A stretch of 64,000 nt of DNA from Dokdonella_A sp963758365 (GTDB lineage: Bacteria; Pseudomonadota; Gammaproteobacteria; Xanthomonadales; Rhodanobacteraceae): positions 2,542,001 to 2,606,000 of the forward strand of contig CAVWVB010000001.1 of NCBI GenBank assembly GCA_963758365.1. The letters run 5' to 3'. The notes beneath the pieces were generated by a model. It saw only the letters and a list, made by a program, of their open reading frames with translations. It was not told the DNA's origin and searched no databases. Position 1 is the first letter of the stretch. Each line of letters begins with the position of its first letter. Position numbers and translations under genes: made by a program. Shown here one piece after another: positions 43,903 through 55,584 of the stretch.

Positions 43903-45123
43903 TCAGGGTTCCCGCGCGGCACCAAGGTGGAGCAACCGCGACACCGCGATCGCGATCATGCGTTCCTCGTCGGTAGGGATGACGCGCACGCGCACGCGCG
44001 CATCGTCGGGCGAGATCAGCGCTGCGTGCCGCGCGTTGCGCTCGTCGTTCAGAGTGATGCCGAGGAAGCCGAGTTCCGCGCAGATGCGCGCGCGAACCGG
44101 CGCGGCCTTTTCGCCGATGCCGCCCGCGAAGACCAGCACGTCGACGCCGCCGAGCGCGGCCGCATACGCGCCGATGCACTTTCGCACCGAGTAGCAGAAC
44201 AGCGCAACCGCGTCGGCGGCCCGCGTGTCGGTGTCTTCCTGCGCGAGCAGATCGCGCATGTCGGCGCTGATACCGGAAACGCCAAGCAGGCCCGACGCGT
44301 TGCCCGCCATCGCGCTGAACTGTTCGGCGCTCATGTTTTCGGTGCGCGCGAGATAGCCCGCGAGCCCGGGATCGAGGTCGCCCGAGCGCGTGCCCATCGG
44401 CACGCCCGAACTCGGCGTGAACGCCATGCTCGTGTCGATCGAGTGGCCGTCGCGGACCGCGGCGAGGCTCGCACCGTTGCCGAGATGGGCAAGGATCACG
44501 CGGCCGGACTTCGCGGCCGGGTCGCCGAGCCGCCCGAGTTCGTCGACGAGGAATGCATACGAGAGGCCGTGGAAACCGTAGCGACGCACGCCGGCGGCCT
44601 CGTAGCGCCGCGGGATCGGCAACAGGCGCGCGACGCGCGGCAGGTCGTGGTGGAACGCGGTGTCGAAACAGGCGACTTGCGGCAGGCCCGGGAAGCGCCG
44701 CGCGAATGCCTCGATCAGACCGATCTCGGCCGGCAGGTGTTCGGAGTCGAACGGCGCCAATTCCCTTATCCGCGCGACGACCTCGGGCGTGATCCGCTGC
44801 GGTCCGGCGTAATGCGGGCCGCCATGCACGACGCGGTGGCCGACCGCGGCGAGCGTATGTGCGCCCGGCTGGCGAATCAGCCAGTCCATGAGCACGTCCG
44901 CGGCCGCTGCCGGCGTCTGCGCGTCGACCGCTCGCGAATCGGGTTGCGCGCCATCGACGACCAGCCTCGCGGCGGCGCTGCCGACGCGTTCGACCTGGCC
45001 CCGCGCGATCCGCTCGGGCAGGGCGCGCAGCGCATGCAGCGCGAACTTGATGCTCGACGAGCCCGCGTTGACCGCGAGCACGGTCGGCTCGTCGCGTGCT
45101 GCGCGGGGCTGACCCTCATGCAT
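43903..45123 (-). CDS. ackA: acetate kinase
   Basis: 406 residues. Family motifs: LAVNAGSSSIKFALH near the start, GHRVVHGG, RYGFHGLSYAF, LAHLGNGASLAAVRDG, DTSMAFTPSSGVPMGTRSGDLDPG and VFAGGIGEKAAPVR. It makes ATP from acetyl-phosphate. Its start lies inside the end of the APC permease gene (eight-base overlap), and phosphoketolase follows, so it acts with that enzyme rather than with a phosphotransacetylase, of which there is none here. Confidence 0.96.
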   Translation of the reverse strand: MHEGQPRAARDEPTVLAVNAGSSSIKFALHALRALPERIARGQVERVGSAAARLVVDGAQPDSRAVDAQTPAAAADVLMDWLIRQPGAHTLAAVGHRVVHGGPHYAGPQRITPEVVARIRELAPFDSEHLPAEIGLIEAFARRFPGLPQVACFDTAFHHDLPRVARLLPIPRRYEAAGVRRYGFHGLSYAFLVDELGRLGDPAAKSGRVILAHLGNGASLAAVRDGHSIDTSMAFTPSSGVPMGTRSGDLDPGLAGYLARTENMSAEQFSAMAGNASGLLGVSGISADMRDLLAQEDTDTRAADAVALFCYSVRKCIGAYAAALGGVDVLVFAGGIGEKAAPVRARICAELGFLGITLNDERNARHAALISPDDARVRVRVIPTDEERMIAIAVSRLLHLGAAREP

Positions 45124-46408
45124 GCGCGTCGCCCCTGCGTCCGCCGAGCCGATAGCCGCCTTCGATCAGCACCGCGAGCCCGAGCAGCGCGACGAGCACC
45201 CACAGCCGCGCGGGCGATGTCGTCGCGGTCTGCCAGACCAGTGCGGCGAGTGCGAGCAGACACGCGATCGCGCCCGCGATCGCGAGCACGCGCCGGCTGC
45301 CGGTCTCGCGCGCGCGGCGCGCATTGGCCGCGTTGACCGCCGCGAAGATCAGCAGGAAGCCCGCGCTGCCCATCGTCGCGATGCTGGTCAGGTCGAACAG
45401 GTTGGCGACGATCAGGGTCAGGCCCGAAGTCAGCAGCAGGCCGGCCACCGGTTGACCCCAGACCTTTCGTTCCAGCACCGCGGGCAATTCGCGATCGTGG
45501 GCGATGCAGTAGCTCAGGCGCGCGGAGCCGTAGAACGTCGCATTGATCGCGGACGCGGTGGACAGCACCGCGGCGACCGCGATCAGGCGGAACCCGGCCT
45601 CGCCGAAGAAAGGTCGCGCCGCCTCGGCGAGCGCGTAATCCTTCGCCGCGACGATGCGGTCGACCGCGAGGTTGCCGACGGTGACCAGCGACACGAGTAC
45701 ATACAGCGCGATCACGAAGCCGACCGCGGTGTAGTACGCGCGCGGCAATGTGCGCGCGACGTCGCGCACGTCCTCGGCGGTGTTCGCGATCAGCTCGAAT
45801 CCCTCGTAGGCGAGGAAGATGATCATGCCGCCCGCGGCGAGCTGCAGCGGCGGCGACCACGCCGGGGGCGCGAGCCGCGCGGCGTCGATGCTGGCCATGC
45901 CCAGAGCGACGAACAGCAGCAGGATCACCAGCTTCATGCCGACGATCCAGTCCTCGGCGCGCCCGATCCATGCGGCGCTGAGCAGGTTGAGGCCGGTGAT
46001 CGCGAGCACGCCGAGCGTGATCAGCACGTGCTTGCCCGGCGCCAGCCACGCATCGGGCAGGAAGATCGAAGCGTAGCTTCCGAACGCGAATGCATACAGC
46101 GACAGCATGACCACGTAACTGAGCCACAGCAGGACGTTGAGGCTGCCGCTGAACATGCCCGCGCCGAACGCGCGGTTGAGGAAGGTAACGGTGCCGCCGC
46201 GGCTCGGATACGCGACCGAGAGCTTGGCGTAGGAGTACGTCGTCAGCAATGCGACGCCGCCCGCGAGCGCAAACGCGAGCGGAGTGCCACCATGCGCGAG
46301 CTGAACCGCGAGGCCAAGCACCGCGAAGATGCCGCCGCCGACCATGCCGCCGATGCCGATCGAGACGACCGCCCAGAAACCGATCCTGCCGTCAGTCGAG
46401 TGCATCAT
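45116..46408 (-). CDS. APC superfamily amino acid/polyamine permease
   Basis: 430 residues from the ATG at 46408, with a GAGG ribosome binding site. Twelve hydrophobic segments; the opening FWAVVSIGIGGMVGGGIFAVLG is the APC helix 1 signature, and PSRGGTVTFLNRAFG and AYEGFELIANTAEDV are also typical. The substrate cannot be read. First gene of the operon with ackA, xfp and the H+-ATPase; divergent from the 6-phosphogluconate dehydrogenase gene, with a 248-base shared upstream region. Confidence 0.9.
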   Translation of the reverse strand: MMHSTDGRIGFWAVVSIGIGGMVGGGIFAVLGLAVQLAHGGTPLAFALAGGVALLTTYSYAKLSVAYPSRGGTVTFLNRAFGAGMFSGSLNVLLWLSYVVMLSLYAFAFGSYASIFLPDAWLAPGKHVLITLGVLAITGLNLLSAAWIGRAEDWIVGMKLVILLLFVALGMASIDAARLAPPAWSPPLQLAAGGMIIFLAYEGFELIANTAEDVRDVARTLPRAYYTAVGFVIALYVLVSLVTVGNLAVDRIVAAKDYALAEAARPFFGEAGFRLIAVAAVLSTASAINATFYGSARLSYCIAHDRELPAVLERKVWGQPVAGLLLTSGLTLIVANLFDLTSIATMGSAGFLLIFAAVNAANARRARETGSRRVLAIAGAIACLLALAALVWQTATTSPARLWVLVALLGLAVLIEGGYRLGGRRGDAHA

Positions 46409-46656
46409 TGCCTCGCCGATGCCCGCGCGTGCGGGCCGGCGTACCGGCCGGCATGCGTGAGGGGCCATCCGGTGCCGACGCGGGCGCGAATTTCGCTTGT
46501 GCGGTACGAAAACACCTGAATCGACCCCGGGATGGACGCGTCCTGCGTGGAACGCGCGCTGCGCTTGGGGGTCATAGTCTGCTGCAACGCGGCGCGCGCG
46601 GCTTGCGCGAGATCAAGAAAGGGTAGCGGAACGGATCGGGCAAAGGAGAGGATGCA

Positions 46657-47568
46657 ATGGAACTTGGCATGGTCGGGCTCGGGCGCATGGGCGCCAACAT
46701 GGCGCAACGCCTGCTGCGCGGCGGTCACAAGGTGGTCGGCTTCGATCCGAACGCGGACGCGCGCAAGGCGGTGCAGGGCAAGGGCGCGACATCGGCCGAT
46801 TCGCTGCAGGCGCTGGTCGAGGCGCTGGCATCGCCGCGCGTGGTCTGGCTCATGGTGCCGTCGGGAAAGATCACCGGCGACACGGTCGACGCATTGCTGC
46901 CGCTGCTCGCAGGTGGCGACACCGTGATCGACGGCGGCAACTCCAACTACAAGGACACGCTGCGTCGCGCAGGCGCCTATGCGGACCGCGGCGTCGGCTA
47001 CGTCGATTGCGGCACCAGCGGCGGCATCTGGGGACTGGAACAGGGCTACAGCATGATGATCGGCGGCGACGCGAAGGCGGTCGACACGCTGCGACCGATC
47101 TTCGAGACGCTCGCGCCGGGCAAGCAGCGCGGATGGGGCCGCGTCGGCCCGGTCGGGTCCGGCCATTTCACGAAGATGGTCCATAACGGCATCGAGTACG
47201 GCTTGATGCAGGCCTATGCCGAGGGCTTCTCGATCCTGCGCCACAAGCAGGAATTCGCGCTCGACCTGCACCAGGTCGGCGAGATCTGGCGCTACGGCAG
47301 CGTCGTGCGCTCGTGGCTGCTTGAACTGACCACCGATGCGCTCGGCCGGAATCCGTCGATGGACGGGATCGCACCCTATGTCGTCGATTCCGGCGAGGGC
47401 CGCTGGACGGTCGCCGAGGCGATCGACCTCGACGTCCCGGCCCCGGTCATCACGCTCGCGCTGTTCGAACGCCTGCGTTCGCGCGACAGCGAATCGTTTT
47501 CCGACAAGCTTCTTTCGGCGATGCGCAACGAATTCGGCGGCCATCCGATCAAGACCGAATCGGAATGA
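46657..47568 (+). CDS. gnd: 6-phosphogluconate dehydrogenase, short (NAD-preferring type) form
   Basis: 303 residues, the short GndA/YqeC-type length (the NADP enzyme has about 470). N-terminal Rossmann GLGRMGANMAQRL; IDGGNSNYKDT; CGTSGGIWGLEQGYSMMIGG; and the catalytic KMVHNGIEYG, all typical. It oxidises and decarboxylates 6-phosphogluconate to ribulose-5-phosphate. A strong AAAGGAGAGG ribosome binding site precedes the start. It converges on the end of the zwf operon, 36 bases away. NAD preference is from family knowledge. Confidence 0.94.
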   Translation: MELGMVGLGRMGANMAQRLLRGGHKVVGFDPNADARKAVQGKGATSADSLQALVEALASPRVVWLMVPSGKITGDTVDALLPLLAGGDTVIDGGNSNYKDTLRRAGAYADRGVGYVDCGTSGGIWGLEQGYSMMIGGDAKAVDTLRPIFETLAPGKQRGWGRVGPVGSGHFTKMVHNGIEYGLMQAYAEGFSILRHKQEFALDLHQVGEIWRYGSVVRSWLLELTTDALGRNPSMDGIAPYVVDSGEGRWTVAEAIDLDVPAPVITLALFERLRSRDSESFSDKLLSAMRNEFGGHPIKTESE

Positions 47569-47604
47569 TGCGCGCGCATCGTGCGAGGTGCGCGGCGGGC
47601 GCGC

Positions 47605-48171
47605 TCATGGCGCGAACAGATCCTGCGGGCCCGGCGCGGCATAGGTCAGTTCGCCCGCGACGACGCGCGCGGGCGCGGTCATCGGGTGCACCACGCTGTG
47701 CGCGGCATCCATGATGTGCACGACCTCGATGCCGCGCACGCTCAACACGTCCGCGATCAACGCGCGATGGCAGCGCCACCACAGCGTCTCGGCGCACAGG
47801 ATCGCGGTACGCTGCGCAACGGACAGCGCGAGCAGGCGTTGCAGACCGGTCGCGAATTCGGCGCTCCCAAGGTGGTCGGCGTAGCCGCGGAACGCGGCAT
47901 TTCGCCAGGCCACGTTCGGCGAATCCGGTCGCGCGACGCGTCGGCCCCCGAGTTCGGGCAGCCACGCGTACGCGATGCCCTGCGCGGCCAGCGATGCGGC
48001 CAGCGCCTCGCGCGCGAATTGCGGGTGGCGACGCGATCCGGGGAAACGGCGCACGTCGGCGATCGCCTCGATGCCGAAGGCCTCCAGCACGGCGAGGAAC
48101 GCGTCGAGCGGACGCGTCGAATGACCGATCGTCCAGATCGTCGCGGGCGATGCGGGTGCCGGCCGCGGCAT
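47605..48171 (-). CDS. DUF488 family protein
   Basis: 188 residues from the ATG at 48171. DUF488 signatures: TIWTIGHSTRPLDAFLAVL, IADVRRFPGSRRHPQF, LPELGGRR, FRGYADHL and the Cys/Trp/His motif CAETLWWRCHRALIADVL. Function is unknown; the motif suggests a small nucleotide- or metal-binding fold. Last gene of the zwf operon, two bases after the DUF2945 stop. Confidence 0.92.
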   Translation of the reverse strand: MPRPAPASPATIWTIGHSTRPLDAFLAVLEAFGIEAIADVRRFPGSRRHPQFAREALAASLAAQGIAYAWLPELGGRRVARPDSPNVAWRNAAFRGYADHLGSAEFATGLQRLLALSVAQRTAILCAETLWWRCHRALIADVLSVRGIEVVHIMDAAHSVVHPMTAPARVVAGELTYAAPGPQDLFAP

Positions 48172-48173
48172 CG

Positions 48174-48410
48174 TCAGTCGATCCGGTGCAATGCCGAACC
48201 CTTGTGCGCGGCGACATGTTCGGTCTTGTCGCTCCTGATCTCGTACTGCGGATCGTCGGCGCTCGCGTGGTGCGTGTGGCCCTTGTAGTCGAAGTCGCGG
48301 GTGTGGATCCTGATGATGGTGCCGCCGACACGGCCAGCCTCCGAATTCCAGCGAACGTGATCCCCGAGCTTGAATTTCGTTTGCACTGGCTGGCCCCGAT
48401 TCCGACTCAC
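48174..48410 (-). CDS. DUF2945 (HVA1 family) small protein
   Basis: 78 residues. Core pattern FKLGDHVRWNSEAGRVGGTI with IIRIHTRDFDYKGHTHHASADDPQYEIRSDKT split over a beta-rich SH3-like fold, as in DUF2945. Its start overlaps the transketolase stop. These proteins recur beside phosphoketolase and pentose phosphate genes in other Proteobacteria, to my recollection; the function is unknown. Confidence 0.88.
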   Translation of the reverse strand: MSRNRGQPVQTKFKLGDHVRWNSEAGRVGGTIIRIHTRDFDYKGHTHHASADDPQYEIRSDKTEHVAAHKGSALHRID

Positions 48411-50449
48411 AGCAGCGCCCGCGCGCGCGCGCAGACGTTGTCGACCGTGAATCCGTATTCGCGCAGCAGTGTCTGCGCTGGCGCCGAGGCGCCGAAACGA
48501 TCGATGCCGAGTACCGCGCCACGCGCGCCGACATAGCGATCCCAGCCCTGCGTCGCCCCGAGTTCGACCGCGAGGCGCGCGCCGATGTGCGGCGGCAGCA
48601 CCGCTTCGCGGTACGCGTCGTCCTGCGCCTCGAACAGGTCCCAGCTCGGCATCGACACGCAGCGCACCGCGATGCCCTCGCGCTGCAGGCGCTCGGCCGC
48701 CGCCACGATCAGGGCGACTTCCGAACCGCTCGCGATCAGGATCAACTGCGGCTTGCCGTCCTTCGCGTCACTCAGCACATAGGCCCCGCGACGCAGGCCG
48801 TCCGCGGCCGCGAAGCGACTGCGGTCCAGCGTCGCGACGTTCTGGCGCGTCAGCACGAGCAGTACCGGGTGCTCGCGCGCCGACACCGCGACCTGCCACG
48901 CGACCACGGTTTCGTTCGCGTCGCACGGGCGGATCACGCTCAGGCCCGGGATCGCGCGCAGGCTCGCGAGTTGTTCGACCGGCTGGTGGGTCGGGCCGTC
49001 CTCGCCGAGCGCGATGCTGTCGTGGGTGAACACGTGGACCACATGCAGGCCCATCAGCGCCGCGAGGCGGATCGCCGGACGCATGTAGTCTGAAAAAATC
49101 AGGAACGTCGAGCCGTACACGACGAAGCCGCCATGTGCGGCCATGCCATTGGCGATCGCGCCCATCGCATGCTCGCGCACGCCGAAGTGCAGGTTGCGGC
49201 CGGCCCGACTCCAGCCGCCGCCCTCCGAGCCCTGCTCGTCCTCGCCCGGGATCGCGGGTGGGTTGAAGTCGCCGAGGCCCTTGAGCGCGGTGTACGTCGA
49301 TGGATCGAGGTCGGCCGATCCGCCGACCAGCGCGGGCAGCTTCGGCGCGAGCGCGTTCATCACCTTGCCGCCCGCAACGCGCGTCGCGATGCCCTTGGAG
49401 TCGGCTGCGAACGTCGGCAGGTCCGCGTCCCAGTGCGGCGGCAGCTCGCCGCGCAGGCGCGCCTCAAGCTCGTTTGCGAGATCGGGGAACGCGCGCGCCC
49501 AGGCGGCCCGGCGCCGATTCCAGTCGGCCTGCGCGGCCGCGCCGCGTGCGCGCGCTTCGCGAAAATGCGCGAGCGCCGCGTCGGGGACCAGGAACGGTGG
49601 TTCGGTCGGCCAGCCGAGCGCCTGCTTGGTCTTCTTCACGTCCTCGACGCCGAGCGGCGATCCGTGCGCCTTGTAACTGTCCTGCTCGGGCGATCCATAG
49701 CCGATGTGCGTGCGCACGAGGATCAGCGACGGGCGTGCGGTTTCGGCACGCGCGCGCGCGAGCGCGGATTCGATCGCCGCGATGTCGTTGCCGTCCTCGA
49801 CGCGCAGCGTATGCCAGCCATAGGCCTCGAACCGGCGCGCGCGGTCCTCCGAGAACGTGATGTCGGTACCGGCCGCAAGAGTCACGTAGTTGTCGTCGTA
49901 GAGGCAGGTCAGCTTGCCGAGCTTCAGGTGTCCGGCCAGCGACGCGGCTTCTGCAGCCACGCCCTCCATGAGGTCGCCGTCGCTGACGATCGCCCAGGTG
50001 CGATGGTCGATCAGCGCATGGCCGTCGCGGTTGTAGCGCGCGGCCAGATGGGCTTCCGCTATCGCCATGCCGACCGCGTTCGCGAGGCCCTGGCCGAGCG
50101 GCCCCGTGGTGACTTCCACGCCCGGCGTGTGGCCGCGCTCGGGGTGCCCGGGCGCCTTGCTGCCCCACTGGCGAAACTGCCTGATGTCGTCGAGCGACAG
50201 GTCGTAGCCGGTCACGTGAAGCAGGCTGTAGAGCAGCGCCGAGCCGTGTCCGGCCGAGAGCACGAAGCGGTCGCGGTCGGGCCAGGCCGGATCGGCCGGA
50301 TTGTGCCTGAGCTCGCGCGTCCACAGCACGTAGGCCATCGGCGCGGCGCCGAGCGGCAGACCCGGATGACCGCTGTTCGCGTTCTGCACCATGTCCACCG
50401 AAAGGAAGCGCAGCGTATCGATGCATTGCTGGTCGAGCGACTCGGACAT
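48407..50449 (-). CDS. tkt: transketolase
   Basis: 680 residues from the ATG at 50449, which has AGGG eight bases upstream; a GTG at 50485 overlapping the pgm stop and an ATG at 50455 are alternatives. Thiamine-diphosphate enzyme signatures: NANSGHPGLPLGAAPMAYVLW, GHGSALLYSLLHVTGYDL, TGPLGQGLANAVGMAIAE, VSDGDLMEGVAAEAASLAG and GEDGPTHQPVEQLASLRAIP. It moves two-carbon units between sugar phosphates, making the xylulose-5-P and fructose-6-P that phosphoketolase uses. Confidence 0.96.
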   Translation of the reverse strand: MSESLDQQCIDTLRFLSVDMVQNANSGHPGLPLGAAPMAYVLWTRELRHNPADPAWPDRDRFVLSAGHGSALLYSLLHVTGYDLSLDDIRQFRQWGSKAPGHPERGHTPGVEVTTGPLGQGLANAVGMAIAEAHLAARYNRDGHALIDHRTWAIVSDGDLMEGVAAEAASLAGHLKLGKLTCLYDDNYVTLAAGTDITFSEDRARRFEAYGWHTLRVEDGNDIAAIESALARARAETARPSLILVRTHIGYGSPEQDSYKAHGSPLGVEDVKKTKQALGWPTEPPFLVPDAALAHFREARARGAAAQADWNRRRAAWARAFPDLANELEARLRGELPPHWDADLPTFAADSKGIATRVAGGKVMNALAPKLPALVGGSADLDPSTYTALKGLGDFNPPAIPGEDEQGSEGGGWSRAGRNLHFGVREHAMGAIANGMAAHGGFVVYGSTFLIFSDYMRPAIRLAALMGLHVVHVFTHDSIALGEDGPTHQPVEQLASLRAIPGLSVIRPCDANETVVAWQVAVSAREHPVLLVLTRQNVATLDRSRFAAADGLRRGAYVLSDAKDGKPQLILIASGSEVALIVAAAERLQREGIAVRCVSMPSWDLFEAQDDAYREAVLPPHIGARLAVELGATQGWDRYVGARGAVLGIDRFGASAPAQTLLREYGFTVDNVCARARALL

Positions 50450-50481
50450 GGTCATTTCCCTGGGTTCGGTGTCTGCGTGGA

Positions 50482-52124
50482 TCACGCGATGGCTGCGTCG
50501 ACAATCTTCTGTGCTTCGTCGAGGATGTCGTGCAGGTGTGCACTGCTCTTGAAACTTTCCGCATAGATCTTGTAGATCGCCTCGGTCCCGGATGGGCGCG
50601 CGGCGAACCAGCCGTGCGCGGCGACGGCCTTGATGCCGCCGATCGTGGCGTCGTTGCCGGGCGCGCGATCGAGGACGCGCTCGATGCGCTCGCCCGCGAG
50701 CTGCTCGACATGCACCTGACCCGGCGAGAGCTTGCCGAGCTTGGCCTTTTGCGCCGGCGTCGCCTTCGCTTCGATGCGATCGGCGAAAACCTCGCCGAGG
50801 TCCTGCACGAGGCGCGCGTACAGCTCGCCCGGATCACGGCCCTCGCGCGCAGCGATTTCCGCCGAGAGCAGCGCCGGCACGATGCCGTCCTTGTCCGTCG
50901 TCCATACCGAGCCGTCGCGGCGCAGCAGCGACGCACCCGCGCTCTCTTCGCAGCCGAAACCGAGCGAACCGTCGAACAGCCCCGCCGAGAACCACTTGAA
51001 GCCGACCGGCACCTCGTACACGCGGCGGCCGAGCCTCAGCGCGACGCGATCGATCATCGCGGTGCTGACCAGCGTCTTGCCGACCGCGGCGTGCGTGCTC
51101 CACTGCGGCCGGTTGCGGAACAGGTAGTCGACGAGCACCGACAGGTAGTGGTTCGGCTCAAGCAGGCCGTGGCTGCGCGTGACCACGCCGTGACGGTCGT
51201 GGTCGGTGTCGCACGCGAACGCGACGTCGTATTCGTCCTTGAGGCCGATCAGGCGCTGCATCGCATACGACGACGACGGATCCATGCGGATGCGTCCGTC
51301 CCAGTCGACGCTCATGAACGCGAACTGCGGATCGACTTCCTCGCTGACCACGGTCAGGTCGAGCTTGTAGCGTTCCGCGATCGGCGCCCAGTAGTGCACT
51401 CCGGCGCCGCCGAGCGGATCGACACCCATGTGGATCGCGGCGCCGCGGATCAGCTCGAAGTCGACGACGTTCGCGAGATCGGCGACGTAGGCGTCGAGGT
51501 AGTCGTGTTCGCGGGTGGTGGCGGCCTTGCGCGCCTGCGCGACCGGCATGCGCCTGACGCCCTTCAGTCCGGCTTCGAGCAGCGCGTTGGCGCGGTCCTG
51601 GATCCAGCCGGTCACGTCGGTGTCGGCCGGGCCGCCGTTGGGCGGGTTGTACTTGAAGCCGCCGTTGTCCGGCGGATTGTGCGAGGGCGTGATCACGATG
51701 CCGTCCGCAAGGCCGCTGTTGCGCCCGCGGTTGCAGACCAGGATCGCATGCGAGATCGCCGGTGTCGGCGTGAACTCGCCGCCGCTCGCGATCCTCGTCT
51801 GCACGCCGTTCGCGGCGAGCACTTCGAGCGCATTCTCGAACGCGGGCTGCGACAGCGCATGCGTGTCGAAGCCGAGGAACAGCGGACCGTCGATGTCCTT
51901 GCCACGCCGGTAGTCGCAGATCGCCTGGCTGATCGCGAGGATGTGCCATTCGTTGAAACTGCGCTCGAAAGAGCTGCCGCGATGGCCCGAGGTGCCGAAC
52001 GCGACGCGCTGCGCGGGTACGCCGGGATCGGGCCTGAGGTCGGCATATGCCGCGAGCAGCGCGCCGACATCGACGAGGATCGATCTCGGCGCGGGCTTGC
52101 CCGCGAGTGGACTGATCTTCTGGC

Positions 52125-52128
<4 letters not shown>
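50482..52128 (-). CDS. pgm: phosphoglucomutase (alpha-D-glucose type)
   Basis: 548 residues, as E. coli Pgm. Substrate motif FGTSGHRGSS (44-53), catalytic S149 in ITPSHNPPDNGGFK, metal loop DTDHDRHGV, sugar motif CEESAGASLLRRDG and phosphate motif RPSGTEAIYKIY. It interconverts glucose-1-P and glucose-6-P, linking polysaccharide turnover to the pentose phosphate enzymes around it. Start overlaps the pgi stop. Confidence 0.96.
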
Positions 52129-53776
<1,648 letters not shown>

Positions 53777-53780
<4 letters not shown>

Positions 53781-54880
53781 CGGGCGACGGCTCCCGTGGC
53801 CCGGCCTTCGAGTGCGCGGGCCTTGTCGGCGATCCGTCCGAGCAGCTCGCGCCATGACTTCACGAATGCCCGCGCACCCTCCTCCTGCAGGGTCCGGGCG
53901 AGCGCGTCGACGTCGACGCCGGCCTGCGCGATCTTCGCGATCGTCGCATCCGCATCGCCGCCGTCGACCGGCATGACGCCGTCCACCTTGCCGTGGTCGG
54001 CGAACGCACGCAGGGTCTTTTCCGGCATCGTGTTGATCGTGTCGGGCGCGGCGAGCGTGCCGATGTACAGCGTGTCGGATGCGGCCGGATCCTTGGTCCC
54101 GGTACTCGCCCACAACAGGCGTTGCGGTCGCGCGCCGGCCGCGGCGAGTTTTCGCCAGCGCGGCGATTCGAGCAGTTCGCGATAGGCGCGGTAGGTCTGC
54201 CGGCCGACCGCGATGCCGAGCCGGTTGTGCAGCGGCTCCGGCAGCTGCTTGTTGCTCGCGACGTCCCAGCGGCTGACGAACAGCGAGGCGACCGAGTGCA
54301 CGCGCGGGTCGCGTCCGGCCTCGATGCGCCGCTCGATGCCGCGCATGTAGGCCTCGGCCGCCGCCTCGTAGTGCGCGCGCGAGAACAGCAGGGTTACGTT
54401 GATCGGGATGCCGTCGAAGATCGATTCCTCGATCGCCGCCGCGCCCTCGGGCGTGCCCGGGATCTTGACGAACAGGTTGTCGCGCGCTGCCTGCTCGTGG
54501 ATCCGCCGCGCGGCCTTGATCGACCCGACCGTGTCGGCCGCGAGCAGCGGCGACACTTCCATCGAGACCCAGCCGTCCATCCCCTCGCTCGCGTGGAACG
54601 CCGGCTTGAACAGATCGGCCGCGCGACGCAGGTCCTCGAGCGCAAGTTCGACGAACAGCGCCTCGTCGGCAAGGCCTTCGCGGGTCTTCGTGGCGATCGC
54701 CGCATCGTAGGCGTCGCCGTCGCCGATCGCGGCGTCGAATATGCTCGGATTCGAGGTCAGCCCGGTAATCGAATCCTCGGCGATGTAGCGTGCGAGCGTA
54801 CCGTCGTCGAGCAGGGTACGCGTGATGTTGTCGAGCCACAGGCTTTGCCCGAGGTCGTGCAGTTGCGTGGTTGGTTTCAT
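53777..54880 (-). CDS. tal: transaldolase (long, TalB-like type II)
   Basis: 367 residues from the ATG at 54880. LHDLGQSLWLDNITRTLL, ITGLTSNPSIFDAAI, NLFVKIPGTPEGAAAIE (the Schiff-base Lys), GIPINVTLLFSRAHYEA, ASLFVSRWDVASNK and LLWASTGTKDPAASDTLYI match the long transaldolase class found fused or adjacent to Pgi. It transfers a dihydroxyacetone unit between sugar phosphates. Overlaps the HAD gene stop at its start. Confidence 0.95.
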
Positions 54881-55584
54881 CGATTCCTCGCTATCCGGCG
54901 GCTGGCCGGTGCAGTCGCGCGCAGCGCGGAAAAGTCGTGTCCGAGCAGGTCGCCGATATGTTCGACGCGGATGTCGGCCGGGCGATACTGCTCGCTGTTC
55001 GCATGATCGGCCGCGTAGTGGCCTTGGCGCGGCAATACCGTGGTCACGCGCTCGCCCAGCACATCCTTCATCGCCTGGAGGATGCGCGGCTTGTCGTCGA
55101 CGACCACGTAGTGCCGCGCGGGATAGCGGTGGGTCACCGCCTCCAGCATGCGTTCCTTGTGGACGTAGATCAGCACGCGGCCCTGCACGGCGTCCCACAG
55201 GCCGGATCGCTGCACCTTGCGCGGCTGAAACACGACGTCGCCGTCGGACAGGATCACGGTCTGCCCGAGCGTCGCGAGGTAGGCAACCACGTCGAGCGCG
55301 GCCGGATACCGGCGCTGTGCGAACGGGTAGTCGAGCAGGAACGAGGACATGGACAGCAGGCGCTGGTCGTCGAAGCCGTCGAGGCGGCAGCGCTGCAGCG
55401 CGCCGAGATAGTCCGCGTAGCCGAGTTCGACGCGCAGCGTCTCGAAGATCTCCCAGTAGCGACGCCGTCCCGGCGTGCCGAATTCGCTGTCGAGGCGATC
55501 GGTGAGATCCGCTTCGAAGCGGTCGTTGTCGAGCAGCGTATTGTCGACGTCGAGCAGGAACACGATTTCGCGCGGCGAACTCAT
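54877..55584 (-). CDS. HAD-superfamily hydrolase
   Basis: 235 residues from the ATG at 55584. HAD motif I DVDNT at 12-16, motif II in VILSDGD, motif III Lys in YVHKERML and motif IV VVVDDKP, so the phosphatase core is complete, with a helical cap about 25-95. The substrate is not evident. It lies between zwf and tal with four-base overlaps at both ends, where a 6-phosphogluconolactonase gene would often be; a sugar-phosphate phosphatase role is inference. Confidence 0.88.
   Translation of the reverse strand: MSSPREIVFLLDVDNTLLDNDRFEADLTDRLDSEFGTPGRRRYWEIFETLRVELGYADYLGALQRCRLDGFDDQRLLSMSSFLLDYPFAQRRYPAALDVVAYLATLGQTVILSDGDVVFQPRKVQRSGLWDAVQGRVLIYVHKERMLEAVTHRYPARHYVVVDDKPRILQAMKDVLGERVTTVLPRQGHYAADHANSEQYRPADIRVEHIGDLLGHDFSALRATAPASRRIARNR

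Noticed and set aside
47567..47580. GATGCGCGCGCATC palindrome between gnd and the DUF488 gene
   Set aside because: Short alternating GC palindromes arise often at this base composition; there is no loop or T run to support a terminator.
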